The translations under genes were made by a program, and so were the position numbers. Of a stretch of DNA of 64,000 bases, positions 1-9,704 are shown piece by piece (the stretch's first letter is position 1; every line of letters begins with the position of its first letter). Under the pieces are notes generated by a model that was given only the letters and a program-made list of their open reading frames with translations, had not been told where the DNA came from and searched no databases. The stretch is from positions 1 to 64,000 of the forward strand of contig NZ_SMUS01000004.1 in assembly GCF_004353185.1 (NCBI RefSeq), given 5' to 3'. This DNA comes from Clostridium cuniculi (lineage in GTDB: Bacteria; Bacillota; Clostridia; Clostridiales; Clostridiaceae).

Positions 1-178
1 AAGCTGCTTCTAACATATCTCCTGATATTCTTGTATCTTTAGCAACTAATATTTTAGGTTTATGTGTTCCTTCTGTTAATACAAAAGCACCAGCTCTACC
101 TAAAGCATAAGCTAAATCTGCAGTTAATTCTGTATTAGCGATTCCTCTAACGCCATCTGTTCCGAACATTCTTGTCAT
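1..178 (-). CDS. glmM: Phosphoglucosamine mutase, N-terminal part (runs off the window)
   Basis: The minus-strand frame starts at 178 and stays open to the window edge, giving about 59 residues beginning [23 protein letters not shown] near the N-terminus is the hallmark of GlmM, which converts glucosamine-6-P to glucosamine-1-P for UDP-GlcNAc synthesis. The later stretch [15 protein letters not shown] fits the following loop of the alpha-D-phosphohexomutase fold; the catalytic serine loop lies outside the window. A GGAG-type ribosome binding site lies just upstream of the ATG. It follows the LCP gene by about 33 bp and may share its transcript. UDP-GlcNAc feeds both peptidoglycan and the polysaccharide pathway encoded next door. 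Confidence 0.93.
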   Translation of the reverse strand, partial: MTRMFGTDGVRGIANTELTADLAYALGRAGAFVLTEGTHKPKILVAKDTRISGDMLEAA

Positions 179-211
179 ACTATTAAATCTCCTTGTTACT
201 TTTAATTATTA

Positions 212-1138
212 TTAACTTTCTATATCTTCAAATATATACTCATATAACTGTTTTACAGTTTTCTCCTTATCAAATGTTAAATAGTATATACCTTCTATCA
301 TTTTACCCTCGCAATATTCATCTCTAGGAAATCTTCCTTGTTCTAACTCTTTTACTCCTATTTTAAGCACTTCTGACCCTAAATCTATAATATCTGAATA
401 TTTTAAACTAGTTTTTAACATTGGTAAAATCTCATTAACTATATTTGTATAATTACTTATATCCATAGTTAATATTTTTTCAAATACTTTATTCAATATA
501 GTCCTTTGTCTATTTGTCCTTACATAATCTCCACCACTTGCATATCTAATTCTCGAGTATGCAAGCGCTTGCTTTCCATTTAAATTATACTCTCCTTCAT
601 ACGAAATCCCTGGTATATGACTTACCTCTTCATTAGTTATATCAATGGTAACTCCTCCTAATATATCAATTATTCTAGGTAATGTTGTAAAATTAACTGA
701 TACAAAATCTGAAATATTTAAATCAAAATTTTCATTTAAAGTTTTAATAGCTAATTGGGGACCTCCAAAAGCATAAGCATGGTTAATTTTATCGTTTCCT
801 CTTCCAGATATATTTACATAAGAATCTCTCATAATTGACGTCAACTTTAACTTCTTATGAATAGTATCTATAGTTGCAATCATAATTGAATCCGATCTAC
901 CTGCCTCACCATCTTCAGCATCTACCCCAAACAAAGCAATATTTATAATTTTATCACTATAATTTGATAATTTATCTTCAATTTCTTCTTTTATTCCAAT
1001 ATCATTTTTATCTATTTCAACACTTTCTATCTTATTAAATAAGTGATTTCCATAAAAATAAACTCCTCCAACCAAAGCCAAACAAATACTAATAATCAAA
1101 CCTAAAATCTTAAGTGTTCTCTTCCCTTTTCCTTTCAT
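212..1138 (-). CDS. LytR-CpsA-Psr (LCP) family glycopolymer transferase
   Basis: LCP proteins move undecaprenyl-linked glycopolymers (capsule, teichoic acid) onto peptidoglycan at the outer membrane face. Visible features are a short basic N-terminus, one membrane anchor (about residues 8-28 from this start), and the LCP core with NIALFGVD, GRSDSIMIATID, SIMRDSYVNI, INHAYAFGG and YSRIRYASGGDYVRTNRQ, which carries the family's conserved Asp/Arg residues. The ATG at 1138 is preferred because GAGAGG precedes it with about 11 bp spacing; an in-frame ATG at 1159 lacks a good site. It lies at the downstream end of the polysaccharide region, so attachment of that polymer to the wall is a reasonable inference. 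A second, longer LCP protein is encoded at 45506-46861. Confidence 0.88.
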   Translation of the reverse strand: MKGKGKRTLKILGLIISICLALVGGVYFYGNHLFNKIESVEIDKNDIGIKEEIEDKLSNYSDKIINIALFGVDAEDGEAGRSDSIMIATIDTIHKKLKLTSIMRDSYVNISGRGNDKINHAYAFGGPQLAIKTLNENFDLNISDFVSVNFTTLPRIIDILGGVTIDITNEEVSHIPGISYEGEYNLNGKQALAYSRIRYASGGDYVRTNRQRTILNKVFEKILTMDISNYTNIVNEILPMLKTSLKYSDIIDLGSEVLKIGVKELEQGRFPRDEYCEGKMIEGIYYLTFDKEKTVKQLYEYIFEDIES

Positions 1139-1185
1139 AATTATTACATCCTCTCTCATCTTATAAATTTCTATCTAAATATTCA

Positions 1186-1225
1186 CCTTTTATTAAAATT
1201 ATATACCTTTTATTAAAATTATATA
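1186..1225. repeat. Perfect 20-bp tandem duplication between kinase and LCP genes
   Basis: A 20-bp AT-rich unit beginning CCTTTTATTAAAA occurs twice head to tail (1186-1205 and 1206-1225) in the short gap between the kinase stop and the LCP gene. It probably arose by slippage. No function is evident. Confidence 0.8.
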
Positions 1226-1228
1226 TTT

Positions 1229-2590
1229 TTATAACATTTCATACTCTGATTTTATCTGTAAAGGTATTTTTATTAGAAATTTAAATTCTCTTAAATCTCT
1301 ATCAAGTTTTATAATAGATAACCCGTTTGCACTATTAACTATATGCTTTATACTTTCAACACCTATACCATGAAGCTTTTTATTTTTTTTAGTAGTAATT
1401 AGCCTATCGTTTTTTATATTTATTAAACCATTAAATGAGTTAACCTGATATATAATAAGTTTATTTTCTTTAACATAACTTTTAAACTTTATCCATTTTT
1501 TTTCTGACCTATTTTGTTTAACACAGGCTTCAAATGCATTGCTTGATAAATTGTTAAATATATTTAATAATTCTAATTCTGATATATTAAAGTCATTCGG
1601 TATATAACAATCCGCTTCAAAATTAATTTCATTAAATTTACACTCTTCATTTAATCGATTAAGTATAATATTTATAAGTGTATGATTTGAGAACAACTTA
1701 TTATCTTTTATAACATAATGTGATATATCGTTAAATTCAAATATTATTTTTTTTGCTCTATCTATATCTTTTATTTCAATAGCATCTTGAATATTTATTA
1801 ATATATTTTTAAAGTCATGGTTATATATTCTTAATAAATTTAAATATTCATCAATCTTATTATTTATCTGATTATTATATTCTACATTTAATAATTTAGT
1901 TTTATATAATACTTCTTCTTCTTTCCAATTTATTATTCTAAATACGATATAAATACTAAAATATAAACAAATATATATAACTATCTTATTAATCAAAACA
2001 ATGAATATTACATTATTTATACGACTAATGTAATAGTATACATAGTTAAAATATAGTAAAATATTAGCTAAACTAAATACTATTACCACATTAGCACCTA
2101 TCTTTTTTCGATTTATCAATATTTTTTTAAAATTATTTTTATAAGAACTTTGATTTGCTAATTTTATCAATATAATTGATGACATAACTTTTGATGATGA
2201 TAATAAAAATAGAATTGCATCATAATTTTTAATAATATGATAGATATTTTTTCTGTATAATAATGTAATACCTAATGATATAATGTCAATATATATCATA
2301 CTATATAAAACTTGATATATAAGCAGTATATATATAGTACCAAATGTCTCATCAAAAACTATTTTATAAATAATAATATATGCTAAAATAATTACTATAT
2401 ATATGTAAAAAAAACTAATACGATTCTTCATCATACAAATAAAAATAACAGGTATTATTATAGAAAAAAATAAATTTACTTTTTTTCTATTAAATCTAAA
2501 GTTTACTACACCTTCATAGTTTTTTATTATAGTAGCATTATATAAATAAATAGAAAAAAATACCATTATTTCTAAAATAGCTGTCTTCAT
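1229..2590 (-). CDS. GHKL-domain sensor histidine kinase (AgrC-like)
   Basis: The N-terminal half (about residues 1-215) is six or so hydrophobic segments, as in AgrC/VirS-type peptide sensors. A coiled segment leads to the phosphoacceptor motif RIYNHDFKNIL with His at about residue 258. An N-box-like LLNIFNNLSSNAFEAC and a terminal G-box HGIGVESIKHIV place it in the HATPase_c_5/GHKL family. An AGAGGTGG site precedes the ATG. The LytTR regulator gene lies about 200 bp upstream on the same strand, so they likely form a pair. A clear paralog is at 26098-27435, with matching ends such as SFNG then LITTK. No AgrB or AgrD-like gene was found near it, so the stimulus is unknown. Confidence 0.87.
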   Translation of the reverse strand: MKTAILEIMVFFSIYLYNATIIKNYEGVVNFRFNRKKVNLFFSIIIPVIFICMMKNRISFFYIYIVIILAYIIIYKIVFDETFGTIYILLIYQVLYSMIYIDIISLGITLLYRKNIYHIIKNYDAILFLLSSSKVMSSIILIKLANQSSYKNNFKKILINRKKIGANVVIVFSLANILLYFNYVYYYISRINNVIFIVLINKIVIYICLYFSIYIVFRIINWKEEEVLYKTKLLNVEYNNQINNKIDEYLNLLRIYNHDFKNILINIQDAIEIKDIDRAKKIIFEFNDISHYVIKDNKLFSNHTLINIILNRLNEECKFNEINFEADCYIPNDFNISELELLNIFNNLSSNAFEACVKQNRSEKKWIKFKSYVKENKLIIYQVNSFNGLINIKNDRLITTKKNKKLHGIGVESIKHIVNSANGLSIIKLDRDLREFKFLIKIPLQIKSEYEML

Positions 2591-2787
2591 AATAAAACCA
2601 CCTCTAAATACTTTAAAAGCAATAATTTTGATAAAACAACTTTAATTAAATTAATAAGTATCATGTTCACTAATCACAAAAAAATAATTCTATAGTTTAT
2701 TAATAAATATTCAGCTATTACTAAAGTTCAAAATATCATTTTCTTCAACTAATTTCAAATTAATTAATACTCAACTTAACTTAAAAT

Positions 2788-3516
2788 TTATTTTATTATA
2801 TTATCAAACTCATTTTCTATAAGCTCGCTTCTAAAATTCTCTAAATATTTTCTTCCAATAGGTATAACAATATTTTTTTTTAACCTGCATTCAAATCTAT
2901 CAAATGTTTGTACATATTTTGAATTAACTACATATGACTTATGGCATCTAATAAAACCATATTCCTTAACCTTTTGATATATTTCCTTAAAAATACAATT
3001 TACTTTTTCTACTTCTCCAGATATCTTATGCAATAAAACTTTTTTATTTAAACTCTCCATATAAATAATCGTATCTAAGTTTATAACTTTACTATGAGGT
3101 TTAGATAAAACAACTATATTTTTATTAGAAATTTTGTAAACTTGAAAAGCAGCCTTTAAAAATATATTATCAAACCTATAATCAGCCTCATTTTTTAATA
3201 TGTAATTTAAAGGTTCAACTTTAAATGAATCTAATGCAAATTCTTTGCTAGACGTCAAAAATATTATTACTCCATTATATCCAGACTTTCTAATTATTTC
3301 CGCAGTATCAATTCCATTAATATTTTTCATTATTATATCAATAATTATTATGTTAAATTTATTAGGATTTTGTTCTAATTCGAAAATCAAATCTTTCCCA
3401 CTCCTAAAAATCTCTATTTTATAAGCATAATTATTTTTTTCGGATAATTCACTAATTCTATTTGAGTAATAATTTAAAACATTTATATCATCATCACATA
3501 GACAAATATTTAGCAT
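2788..3516 (-). CDS. LytTR-family response regulator (AgrA/VirR type)
   Basis: The receiver domain (about residues 1-120) shows the acidic pocket CLCDDD, the phosphoacceptor in IIIIDIIM (Asp60 from this start), FLTSS and the terminal K of YILK. The C-terminal half is a LytTR DNA-binding domain: IIYMESLNKKVLLH, FIRCHKSYVVN, then IPIGRKY. ATG at 3516 is chosen because AGGAG lies 8 bp before it; the in-frame GTG at 3522 is too close to that site. It is followed by the GHKL kinase gene, the usual partner. LytTR regulators commonly control surface polysaccharide, toxin or bacteriocin genes; whether it controls the neighbouring operon is inference. Confidence 0.9.
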   Translation of the reverse strand: MLNICLCDDDINVLNYYSNRISELSEKNNYAYKIEIFRSGKDLIFELEQNPNKFNIIIIDIIMKNINGIDTAEIIRKSGYNGVIIFLTSSKEFALDSFKVEPLNYILKNEADYRFDNIFLKAAFQVYKISNKNIVVLSKPHSKVINLDTIIYMESLNKKVLLHKISGEVEKVNCIFKEIYQKVKEYGFIRCHKSYVVNSKYVQTFDRFECRLKKNIVIPIGRKYLENFRSELIENEFDNIIK

Positions 3517-3911
3517 TTTCACATCTCCTAAATATAAATTTTATTATTTTATATCAATTATTTCTATGGATCCACTTAGTATTTCTACAAAATAATATGA
3601 TTCTATTATTCCTATATTTTTTATAAATTTTCTCAAAAGCAATATATTACTATACGCACTTTTTAAATATATAACTTAAATTATTTATTCAAATTTATTT
3701 TTCTATAAATACAATATGATTATCATTAATATTTAATATAATTCAAATATATATTTATCAACATTTTCTTTTAAATTATATCAATTTTCATCTTTAATCG
3801 ACTTTTACACACCCGAACATCACTTTTAATATAATAAATGACTTGTTAGTAATTATTTACTACGTTTACATAATACTATATGCTATTGTTTTCTAGTAAT
3901 TTTATATTCAT
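3517..3911. other. Intergenic region upstream of the response-regulator gene
   Basis: About 395 bp of AT-rich DNA separate the end of the polysaccharide operon (EAL gene stop) from the start of the regulator gene. It presumably holds the regulator promoter. No hairpin terminator with a convincing T-run and no additional ORF with a ribosome binding site could be seen. Confidence 0.5.
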
Positions 3912-4640
3912 TTAAAATCCTTCTATTTTTATTAATTCACAAAGTTGCATTGGCTTATAGAAATAATATCCTTGTCCAAACTCTATCCCTAAATCTAAAA
4001 ATTTATCAAAATCTTCTTTTGATTCAATTCCTTCAATCAATAATTTTATATTCCTCTTTCTACAAATATATATAATATATTTCAAATAATCTTGTTTTTT
4101 ATGAAAATTTTTAACCATACTCTTATCAATCTTAACTAAATCAACATCGTATTTTTTTATCATGTCTATTTGATTAAATCCAGCTCCTAAGTCATCTATA
4201 GAAATACTAAACCCCTTATCTTTTAGATAAGAAATATTTTGCCTCATAATTGAAACTTCTTCTATTTTGTAATTTTCAGTTATTTCAATCTCTATTTTAT
4301 TAATATAACTTTCATAACTTTTAAATTTTTCATCTATAAGTCTAATAAATTTGTGACTACACAATTCCTTTGAAGATATATTGATGGATATATCTATATT
4401 ACAATCCATACTTTCTAATATTTTCATATCTAAAAGTATTATATTTAGCACATCACTAGTTAACTCTATAATATCATCAATATTCCCTATAGAATTAACA
4501 ACCTCCTCTGTATTTAGTATTTCTCCTGAATTTATATCTACAAATCTAACTAAAGCTTCCATACCTATGATCTCTAAGGTATTAAAATCAACTTTTGGTT
4601 GATATACTAAGTATTTCTCTAAACTTTTCACTTTATCCAT
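3912..4640 (-). CDS. Stand-alone EAL-domain c-di-GMP phosphodiesterase
   Basis: The 242-residue protein is one EAL domain with no transmembrane or sensor region. It keeps the motif set of active enzymes: GMEALVRF (Glu28), INISSKEL, IEIEITE, the loop-6 segment IDDLGAGFNQ, VDLVKIDKSMV with the catalytic Lys, LIEGIES and FGQGYYFYKP. Loop 6 differs slightly from the common DDFGTGYS but keeps both Asp. It is predicted to hydrolyse c-di-GMP to pGpG in the cytoplasm. ATG at 4640 is favoured by GAGGTG six bases before it; an in-frame GTG lies 9 bp upstream. It starts only about 20 bp after the polymerase gene and looks like the last gene of the polysaccharide operon, which would couple c-di-GMP turnover to polymer expression. 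Confidence 0.88.
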   Translation of the reverse strand: MDKVKSLEKYLVYQPKVDFNTLEIIGMEALVRFVDINSGEILNTEEVVNSIGNIDDIIELTSDVLNIILLDMKILESMDCNIDISINISSKELCSHKFIRLIDEKFKSYESYINKIEIEITENYKIEEVSIMRQNISYLKDKGFSISIDDLGAGFNQIDMIKKYDVDLVKIDKSMVKNFHKKQDYLKYIIYICRKRNIKLLIEGIESKEDFDKFLDLGIEFGQGYYFYKPMQLCELIKIEGF

Positions 4641-4661
4641 TTTATTCACCTCAATAAATGT

Positions 4662-5891
4662 TTAAAAGTTTATAATATTTATTTTACTTATTTTCTTTAA
4701 TATTCTATATATGAATAATATTCCTATATATAAATATATAACTCTTAAATTTAAATTAATTTGATATACAATTGAATTTCTATGTATATAAAATATAAAA
4801 AATGAAAAACTTATTAATATAATAACTTTTAGTTTATATATATCTATTTTTTCAAATAAAATATTTCCCATAACTCCTATAAATAAATATATCAAAATCA
4901 TTATATATAGTGCTATTATAGACAAGTTGCTATATACTTCGGCCCATACATTTGATCCCATTCCATATTCAATATCTTCAAACAACTCCTTTTGCATTTG
5001 TTCATTAAATGTACTATATTTAGTTTTTTCTATTAATGGTATTAAATTTTTTATAGAAACTAGTGTGTTTTCTTTAATTTTATAATTTTTAGATATTACT
5101 TCATTTAATATGCATTGAGTTGTAAAAGGTTCTATTGATACAATACTATCCGTATAGGTTTCTATGTTTGTAATCCTAGCAATAAATTCATCAATATCAC
5201 CTCTCTGAATAGGTCCAATTAACTTTTTATAGAATACTAGTGGAGCTATTATTAATAATATTATCACTATTATTTTTTTATAATAGATAATCCCTCTATT
5301 ACATTTTTTTATTAATATATATGTAGTCAGAACTATTACTAAAATTACAAATATAGTTCTATCCCCTAAATATAAATCAAAAATTGCTCCTAATATAGAG
5401 AGAAACACTCCCAATTTATTATTTGAAACAATACTAACTCCACCTAGAATTAAAATCATATTGCTCCAAATTTTATATATTCCAATCATATTTGATAAAT
5501 CTCTTATTTTTCCAATCATGAAACGTCCCTGAATCATATAAAATAAAATACTTATAATACAAAATAGATATATACAAAATTTATCAAATCCTTTATCCAT
5601 TGGGCTATAATATACCTTTTGTTTAATTTTCACTCTTATGTATTTATCATATAAATAAGTTACTATTAAAATACATAAAAATAATATAATAGCTATATTA
5701 TATGTTTCGCTATTAATACTAATATATTTAACTACACCTTTTTCCTTTATTGTTACAAATCCACACAAAAACGGTAAAAAATAGAATAACGTTGCAAAAA
5801 ACATTAAAGATAAAAAATCAAAATATAATCTCTTTTTAATAAATAAGTACATAGAATATATAACTATAATATAAATCACTACTTTTTCCAT
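4662..5891 (-). CDS. Wzy-like polysaccharide polymerase (copy 1 of tandem pair)
   Basis: This is a 409-residue, very hydrophobic protein with about ten predicted membrane spans and one large extracytoplasmic loop, the layout of oligosaccharide repeat-unit polymerases. The loop contains IEPFTTQCILNEVISKNY and KENTLVS. The next gene upstream encodes a protein with the same loop (SEPFVTQTILEEVIQKNY, KENTITS) and the same end pattern (AEVYSN / AEVYAN, then YIHRNSIVYQI / FLHRGSVVNQI). The two are tandem paralogs overlapping by 13 bp. AAAAAGGG lies 7 bp before the ATG. Wzy proteins diverge rapidly, so the call rests on topology and context. Confidence 0.65.
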   Translation of the reverse strand: MEKVVIYIIVIYSMYLFIKKRLYFDFLSLMFFATLFYFLPFLCGFVTIKEKGVVKYISINSETYNIAIILFLCILIVTYLYDKYIRVKIKQKVYYSPMDKGFDKFCIYLFCIISILFYMIQGRFMIGKIRDLSNMIGIYKIWSNMILILGGVSIVSNNKLGVFLSILGAIFDLYLGDRTIFVILVIVLTTYILIKKCNRGIIYYKKIIVIILLIIAPLVFYKKLIGPIQRGDIDEFIARITNIETYTDSIVSIEPFTTQCILNEVISKNYKIKENTLVSIKNLIPLIEKTKYSTFNEQMQKELFEDIEYGMGSNVWAEVYSNLSIIALYIMILIYLFIGVMGNILFEKIDIYKLKVIILISFSFFIFYIHRNSIVYQINLNLRVIYLYIGILFIYRILKKISKINIINF

Positions 5892-7096
5892 AAACTTACC
5901 CTTTTTCTAGCTATATTAAATACATATGCTGCTAATAAGCATGCTCCAAATACTAATAAAATATTTTTTTGTCTTGTTATCTGGTTTACAACAGATCCCC
6001 TATGTAGAAAAAATATCCAATTTGTGGATAATATATATATATATGGCGTATATATACTATTTTTTAATTTTAATATAAGTATGTTTAATATAAATATATT
6101 TAAAGAGTATATAAATGACATTATTAAAATTCCTAAGAAGCCATAGTTTGCATATACTTCAGCCCATATATTTTCTGCCATTTTATATCTAGTTATTTTA
6201 GGAAATAAATCAGGTTGAAAATTATCATTAAACGTACTTCTATCTTTATCAAAATAACTAGTTATTGTATTTTCTTTGACTTTATAATTTTTTTGAATAA
6301 CTTCTTCTAAAATAGTTTGTGTTACGAATGGCTCAGATACAATTATTGAATCTACATATGTATCTACATTAACAATTCGTCTATTTAGTTCTGACCAGTC
6401 TTTTTTTTGTATAGGCTCTATGATTCTCTCAAAGACTAAGAATGAAGTACATATAAGTAATATAATAATTAAATATTTTTTATATTTATATATATGCTTC
6501 TTATCATTATTGTAAATATAAAATAAAACAAAAATCACTATGCATATTAATGAAACTGTTCTATTTGACATATACAAGTCTATGATTATACCTACGGAGG
6601 ATGTTAAATATGCAATAGTATTTTTATTTATTACAGCAAATAAAAATACTATTGGTATTAAGTATCTTAAAATCTGATAAATTACCCCTATATTTTCTAT
6701 ATATTCTAATTTAGATTTTCCAAATACATCTTCTCCATTTACACTAATAAATAAAATTAAAATAACTATAAGTATAAATGAACATATATTTGTTATTAAA
6801 GTTATATCAGTATTTTTAATAGATTTTATTTGTGGTAATATTATTTTTTTATCACTAATTAAAGTAAAAATAAATAAAAACATAATAGTAATTAAAAATA
6901 CATAATATAATGTATCACTGCATTTAACAAACTCCCTAGTTCTATCATCATATACTCTAGTAGTAAATCCAAACCATCCTGGCATAAAGTAAAATTCACA
7001 ACATAAAAAAGCTAATGTAAATATATCTAATTTATTTCTGTACACAAAATAATAATAAAATAATACTAAACTGATTATTATAAAAATTATCCTCAT
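5879..7096 (-). CDS. Wzy-like polysaccharide polymerase (copy 2 of tandem pair)
   Basis: A multi-spanning membrane protein of 405 residues from this start, paralogous to the downstream gene (shared EPF-TQ-ILEEVI-KNYK loop, STFNDNFQPDLFP and NIWAEVYANYGFLGILIM). ATG at 7096 is chosen because the ATG at 7129 has AAAGG directly touching it, too close to work; the later start has a weak AGGT about 9 bp upstream and removes the overlap with the flippase gene. It is expected to join lipid-linked repeat units at the outer membrane face. O-acetylation or other membrane sugar modification is an alternative that cannot be excluded. Confidence 0.65.
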   Translation of the reverse strand: MRIIFIIISLVLFYYYFVYRNKLDIFTLAFLCCEFYFMPGWFGFTTRVYDDRTREFVKCSDTLYYVFLITIMFLFIFTLISDKKIILPQIKSIKNTDITLITNICSFILIVILILFISVNGEDVFGKSKLEYIENIGVIYQILRYLIPIVFLFAVINKNTIAYLTSSVGIIIDLYMSNRTVSLICIVIFVLFYIYNNDKKHIYKYKKYLIIILLICTSFLVFERIIEPIQKKDWSELNRRIVNVDTYVDSIIVSEPFVTQTILEEVIQKNYKVKENTITSYFDKDRSTFNDNFQPDLFPKITRYKMAENIWAEVYANYGFLGILIMSFIYSLNIFILNILILKLKNSIYTPYIYILSTNWIFFLHRGSVVNQITRQKNILLVFGACLLAAYVFNIARKRVSLWKK

Positions 7097-7103
7097 AATT
7101 AAT

Positions 7104-8537
7104 TTACCTAGAAATAAATCTAGTATCATCCTTTCTAAAATTTCTAATCTTTCTTAATATATATTCAAATTCCCTATTGTAAAATTTAGTAATTAGTGAT
7201 ATAAATAAAATGTATAGTCCTATACCTCCGAAGTCAATAGGTCTATATGAATTATAAATTGTAAAAATTAAGAAAATAATAGTAGAAATATAGAATTTAT
7301 TTAACCTAAACTTTACAGGGTATAAATTTATTGATATTTTAGTTCTTAAATAAAAATATATGAAGTATGATATAGCTGTCGCTATTGCTGCTCCTTGTAA
7401 ACTAAATATCTTGACTAATACTATATTTAAAATAATATTAATTAATGCACATATAATACTTATATATGTATGATACTTACTACTTTTCTTAAAATTTATA
7501 CCTTGAACTGTAGTCTCAGAAATAACAGACATTAAAGGTATAAAAATTAAAAATGGAAGTAAATATACAGCTTGATAATATTCTTGTCCTAAAATTAAAT
7601 GTATACAATCTTTTAATATAACTATACTACTACATACTATAAACATTAAATATATCACCATATCATTAATTCGCACAAAAAAATCTGTATTTTCAGGATT
7701 TTTCTCAAATGCCTCATTTGCTATAGGTGTCCAAAAATTCATAAAGGTAGATTGAATAATATTAACCACTCCAATTAAAGAGAATGCTATCGAGTATATT
7801 CCTACCTCTTCATGACCATTGTATGCTTTTATAATAATAGTATCACTCGATTTAAATATCCATATAAAAGCAGCTGAAAATACAAATGGTAGCCCAAATT
7901 TTATCTTATCTTTAAATTTATAATCATAATCACATTTATATAAAATAGACTTTTTTATATTATATCTATCTACATACATTAAAAATAATGTAATACATAT
8001 ATTGGTAGATATCATTGTAAATACTAAAGTTTTATAATCATCCTTATATATAAAATAGAATATAAATATTGCTAATATATATATAACTTTACCAACAATT
8101 TGACTATATGAATATAATTTACCCTTTTGTTGCATTCTAATTGAACAAAATCCTATCCTCATAAAAACTAATGTTATTATATTAAAAGTTATCATCAACA
8201 AAACAGATATTGATTCATAACCTAAGATAAATTTAGATATTTGATTTCTAAATAAGAATATAATTATTAAGAATATACAAAAAGATTTAAAAATATAATT
8301 TAGTATATGCTTTAAAAGATTATACTTATTTTCACTTTTTTCATAATAAAATCTCATGTAAACTTGATCCATACCCGCTAATACTATTAATGATGCTACA
8401 TTACAAAATGTAATAAACAATGATACCTTCCCATATTCATTTGGAGAAAGTATATTTGTTATTATCGGTGTTGTAATTAAACTAACTATTAGTACAAAAA
8501 TATTACCTATACTATACTCTAAAAACTTTTTTATCAT
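7104..8537 (-). CDS. Wzx-type polysaccharide repeat-unit flippase
   Basis: The 477-residue protein has 12-14 hydrophobic segments and the N-terminal signature of the polysaccharide biosynthesis / MATE-like flippase family: SIGNIFVLIVSLITTPIITN followed by LSPNEYGKVSLF. Later segments such as SSDTIIIKAYNGHEEVGIYSIAF and LQGAAIATAISYFIYF are typical. It should flip undecaprenyl-PP-linked repeat units to the outer leaflet. GGAAGGG precedes the ATG with about 9 bp spacing. It sits between the O-antigen-ligase-like gene and the tandem polymerase pair, completing a Wzx/Wzy-type export route. Confidence 0.88.
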   Translation of the reverse strand: MIKKFLEYSIGNIFVLIVSLITTPIITNILSPNEYGKVSLFITFCNVASLIVLAGMDQVYMRFYYEKSENKYNLLKHILNYIFKSFCIFLIIIFLFRNQISKFILGYESISVLLMITFNIITLVFMRIGFCSIRMQQKGKLYSYSQIVGKVIYILAIFIFYFIYKDDYKTLVFTMISTNICITLFLMYVDRYNIKKSILYKCDYDYKFKDKIKFGLPFVFSAAFIWIFKSSDTIIIKAYNGHEEVGIYSIAFSLIGVVNIIQSTFMNFWTPIANEAFEKNPENTDFFVRINDMVIYLMFIVCSSIVILKDCIHLILGQEYYQAVYLLPFLIFIPLMSVISETTVQGINFKKSSKYHTYISIICALINIILNIVLVKIFSLQGAAIATAISYFIYFYLRTKISINLYPVKFRLNKFYISTIIFLIFTIYNSYRPIDFGGIGLYILFISLITKFYNREFEYILRKIRNFRKDDTRFISR

Positions 8538-8543
8538 ATATAT

Positions 8544-9704
8544 TTACCCTTCCCTTAAATTTCTAAAGTCATAAATTATTATTAAAATTAAACTAACCCA
8601 TGTTGATGTATACAAGTGCAAGTTATGGTTAAACATACTCATTACTAATAATAACAATGTTAATCTAAAAGTATTAATAAACTTATACTTATATGTTATC
8701 CACACAATATACATAATTAAGCTAACTAGTATAAATGCCGGAAAAATTCCTGTTTCCGCTAAAATTAGTACTATAGTATTATGAGGTTTAAGTGGAATCG
8801 GCGCACCATACATTACAGAATAATATACAGCTCTGTCTAAACCAACTCCAAATAGTGGATTCTTTAAAAATATTCTAATTCCGCTTACTACTGCCTCTAA
8901 TCTACCATTAGATCCAGCTCCATCACTTAATGACCATCTATGTAAATATAAACCTGATTTTTCTGACAATAATATTACTGATATTATTGCAATACTTAAT
9001 ATCAAAACTCCTTTTAATAACTCTTTTCTCTTTTTTAATATACTTTTATCAAAAAAAAGTATATTTATTAATGCAAAACTTATCATCCCCGATCTAGATA
9101 ATGTAAGCAAAATACATACTCCAGTTAAATAATTTATTACGGGCAATATCTTTATATATATACTATCTTTTTGTATATATGACATTATCGATATTAAGTA
9201 TAAATTTAAAAATAATGCGGTCTGGTTTGCATTACCATAAGTTCCTTTTATTCTAGGTAAAGTACTTGGATTCTTAGCTAATTCTAGAAAAAATTCTTTA
9301 CCAATAGAAATTACAACTATCAGCCATAGAATAAAAAATACCCACCAAATTTCGTCGTATAAACTTTGATTACATAAATTATACATAATAACAACAATTA
9401 ATACTCCGCCTATTATTATTGGAACCTCTAATGTAAAATTAAATACAGATAAGTTAGTAGTTATATGTCTATTTCCTATAGTTAAGAATGATATCCAAAA
9501 TGAAATTATTCCAAATAATATCATTATTGTCTCTTTGCTTAACCTATATAATTTTAGCCTTTTATATAAAGATATATGAAGTGGAAATATAGCCATAGCC
9601 ACTATTATCATAAATACAAATCTATTTATGATATATCTTCCATATAATCCTCTAAATAATATGTAGTATAATGGTAATCTTGTTAATAATCCTATTATAT
9701 TCAT
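8544..9704 (-). CDS. O-antigen ligase / polymerase family membrane protein
   Basis: The 386-residue protein has about ten membrane spans and the signature region of the Wzy_C/O-antigen ligase family (PF04932): an extracytoplasmic loop containing NGRLEAVVSGI, then NPLFGVGLDRA, and KPHNTIVLILAETGIFPA, where the conserved GxG and H-N residues are visible. In Gram-positives these act as repeat-unit polymerases or attach glycans to acceptors. The start codon overlaps the stop of the upstream glycosyltransferase by one base (TAATG), implying translational coupling. With the tandem pair at 4662-7096 the operon holds three polymerase/ligase-like proteins; which one polymerises is not decidable from sequence alone. 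Confidence 0.78.
   Translation of the reverse strand: MNIIGLLTRLPLYYILFRGLYGRYIINRFVFMIIVAMAIFPLHISLYKRLKLYRLSKETIMILFGIISFWISFLTIGNRHITTNLSVFNFTLEVPIIIGGVLIVVIMYNLCNQSLYDEIWWVFFILWLIVVISIGKEFFLELAKNPSTLPRIKGTYGNANQTALFLNLYLISIMSYIQKDSIYIKILPVINYLTGVCILLTLSRSGMISFALINILFFDKSILKKRKELLKGVLILSIAIISVILLSEKSGLYLHRWSLSDGAGSNGRLEAVVSGIRIFLKNPLFGVGLDRAVYYSVMYGAPIPLKPHNTIVLILAETGIFPAFILVSLIMYIVWITYKYKFINTFRLTLLLLVMSMFNHNLHLYTSTWVSLILIIIYDFRNLREG

Noticed and set aside
2587..2664. A 25-codon hydrophobic ORF overlapping the first kinase start, considered as an AgrD-like signal peptide
   Set aside because: It has no cysteine or AgrD-type C-terminus, no ribosome binding site, and no AgrB gene nearby; chance is more likely.
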